From the NCBI RefSeq assembly GCF_900116295.1, contig NZ_FPAF01000012.1, positions 47,869 to 111,868 of the forward strand: a stretch of DNA of 64,000 bases, read 5' to 3'. The translations under genes were made by a program, and so were the position numbers. Under the pieces are notes generated by a model. It was not told where the DNA came from. It was given only the letters and a program-made list of their open reading frames with translations, and did no database searches. The DNA is from Bacillus sp. 103mf. GTDB lineage: Bacteria > Bacillota > Bacilli > Bacillales > Bacillaceae_G. Below, piece by piece: positions 62,490 to 64,000 of this stretch. Numbering within the stretch: position 1 is the first letter of the stretch; each line of letters begins with the position of its first letter.

Positions 62490-64000
62490 ATGTATTTAAA
62501 AAGAATCACTTCGATTTTCTCAATTATAATGATTTTTATATTTACTATAGGTCAGAGTTTGATGCCTATAATAGCAAATGCACAAGAGTTAAATACAGCA
62601 GGACTTGTGGATAGTTTTAAGATAGGTAAAACAGATCTACAGAGCGGAGAAGTGACTAAAGTAACTATAAACTTCAGTGAAAAAAATGGAGTTAGGCTGA
62701 AACCTGGAGACACACTAACATTAACATTGCCTCCAGAATTAAAAGGATTAGATACAACGTTTAATTTAGATGATTATGGTACTTGTACAGTTACTGCAGG
62801 TACTGTGGTATGTACATTTAATGATAAAGTGAATAACTATCAAAATATTAAAGGGTATCTAAACTTTAAAGTGCAAGCTACTAATGTAGGAAAGGATCAA
62901 AAGAAAGAGGTTGAAACCAATTTTGGTACAAATTTAGATAAGCAAACTGTAATAATTACCGGTCCAAACGGTGGTGGTGGTACAGATCCTGGAGAGAAAC
63001 CGTTTTTTTATAAAACTGGTGATATGCTCTCAGGTAAGGACAATGAAGTGCGTTGGTTCTTGAATATAAACTTAAACAAAGAATATTTAAGTCGTGATAT
63101 TGTTGTGACTGATAGCTTACAAGAAGGTCAAACACTTAATAAAGATAGTTTCTATATAACTATTGATAATTACACAGGCCGTTCATCCTTATCACTTCAA
63201 GAATTTGTAACTAAACGTTATGGAACTATTACGTTTAATAGTGATAACTCATTTAAAGTTGTGATTTATAAGGATAAAGCACATGCTACCGCATTTACGA
63301 TTGGTTATACAACTACTATAGCGGAAAGCGGAAAGAAGCAGGAATATTTTAAGAATGACTATAAAATTGATTACCAAATTCTATACAAAGACCCAGTTTC
63401 TGATTCGGGTAGTTACCAAGTCGAAAATATGACAGCTGGCGGTGGTGCAGAAGGTAACAAGGTTCCAAAAGGAACGCTAAGAATTGTTAAACATATTGAA
63501 GGAAATGAAGAAAAAGTAATACCAAACGTTTCGTTTAAGTTGTATAAAGAGTCGGGTGAACAAGTTGGAGATGTATATACAACAGATGGACAAGGTATGA
63601 TTGAAATCACTAATTTACAACCAGGAAAATATTATGTGCAAGAAGTTTCAGCTCCAAACTATATTGATTTTGATCCTCAGGCAAAAGTAGATTTTGAAGT
63701 TAAATCAGGTGATGTAAACGGAATTAAGTTGCCGATTTCGAATAAAGTAAAAACTACATCCGTTACAGGAACAAAAACTTGGAATGACAACAATGCGAAA
63801 GATCGTCCAAGCACAATTAAAGTAGACCTACTACAAAACGGTAAAGTAGTAGATACGAAAGAAGTAACAGCGACAACAAATTGGAAGTACACGTTCGAAA
63901 ATCTCCAAGCATACGACGCAAATGGAGTAGCATACAAGTATGAAGTGAAAGAACAACCAGTAGACGGATATCAAACAGAAGTAAAAGGTTATGACATTAC
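62490..64000 (+). CDS. Collagen-adhesin-like surface protein, 3' end beyond the window
   Basis: At least 503 residues, open to the window edge. A signal peptide (about 1-31, ending IIANA) is followed by two Ig-like adhesin domains: the first (about 32-165) with DSFKIGKTDLQSGEVTKVTI, then linker GPNGGGGTDPGEKP, then a collagen-binding-type domain (about 175-320) with EVRWFLNINLNKEYLS. A SpaA/prealbumin-like domain (about 328-410: GTLRIVKHIEGNEE, YYVQEVSAPNYI) and a Cna B repeat (about 420-500: TGTKTWNDNN, YKYEVKEQPVDGY) follow. Lys and Glu of both repeats suit internal isopeptide bonds. A C-terminal sorting motif is expected outside. Confidence 0.88.
   Translation, partial: MYLKRITSIFSIIMIFIFTIGQSLMPIIANAQELNTAGLVDSFKIGKTDLQSGEVTKVTINFSEKNGVRLKPGDTLTLTLPPELKGLDTTFNLDDYGTCTVTAGTVVCTFNDKVNNYQNIKGYLNFKVQATNVGKDQKKEVETNFGTNLDKQTVIITGPNGGGGTDPGEKPFFYKTGDMLSGKDNEVRWFLNINLNKEYLSRDIVVTDSLQEGQTLNKDSFYITIDNYTGRSSLSLQEFVTKRYGTITFNSDNSFKVVIYKDKAHATAFTIGYTTTIAESGKKQEYFKNDYKIDYQILYKDPVSDSGSYQVENMTAGGGAEGNKVPKGTLRIVKHIEGNEEKVIPNVSFKLYKESGEQVGDVYTTDGQGMIEITNLQPGKYYVQEVSAPNYIDFDPQAKVDFEVKSGDVNGIKLPISNKVKTTSVTGTKTWNDNNAKDRPSTIKVDLLQNGKVVDTKEVTATTNWKYTFENLQAYDANGVAYKYEVKEQPVDGYQTEVKGYDI

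Overview
The window is about 64 kb of a low-GC Firmicute chromosome and almost certainly comes from the Bacillus cereus group. Gene order follows the Bacillus subtilis ywd-ywf-ywh-ywi segment: pdxK, ung, ywdI-ywdK, gerQ-cwlJ, hemQ, pta, lipL, rsfA, ywfO, ywhB-ywhC-ywhD, pbpG, speE-speB, ywiB-argS. Between these genes lie dispersed repeats of the kind typical of the B. cereus group. A near-consensus parS site at 15.87 kb fits an origin-proximal half of the chromosome.

Layout: (1) 0-11 kb: end of an ABC-F ATPase, then a dispersed surface-polysaccharide set (GT2 glycosyltransferase, Wzx-type flippase, GT-C membrane glycosyltransferase, O-antigen-ligase-like protein, GT4 glycosyltransferase, TagA-family transferase) mixed with a thioesterase and a TRIC-like channel. 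(2) 11-19.7 kb: niacin transporter NiaP; a LytTR regulator followed by a CstA/BtsT-type transporter and its YbdD partner; PdxK; a ClC channel; a MaoC-fold protein. (3) 19.8-25.7 kb: SAM-riboswitch-controlled metY-metA and the hom-thrC-thrB operon. (4) 25.7-36.4 kb: membrane protein, LacI regulator, SGNH hydrolase with an ABC exporter, ung, HAD phosphatase, NCS2 permease, ywdI, ywdK, gerQ and cwlJ. (5) 36.7-42.4 kb: a PBP5-type carboxypeptidase, hemQ, pta, lipL, rsfA and a YuzB-like protein. (6) 42.4-46.8 kb: a Fur-box-preceded ferric-siderophore ABC importer. (7) 46.9-60.6 kb: ywfO, ywhB/C/D, an acetyltransferase, pbpG, a glycerophosphodiesterase, a MerR/MFS pair, speE-speB, a YxeA protein and ywiB-argS. 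(8) 60.6-64 kb: an accessory tract after argS with a broken small gene, a decayed IS630-family transposase and the 5' part of a large collagen-adhesin-like surface protein that runs off the right edge.

The strongest unexplained signal is intergenic. Eleven copies of a ~165-200 bp bcr1-like repeat, about ten copies or fragments of a second hairpin element that often begins at the stop codon of the preceding gene, and four copies of a third repeat occur in 64 kb, sometimes nested in one another. Copies of the second family keep fixed boxes while their stems change sequence and stay paired, which argues for a selected RNA structure. Two of these elements lie inside the siderophore-importer gene string. 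Two promoters, 57 kb apart, share an operator that fits the BceR-type motif.

Start codons were reassigned where the ribosome-binding site supports an internal start. Several genes use TTG or GTG. No tRNA, rRNA or CRISPR array was seen.
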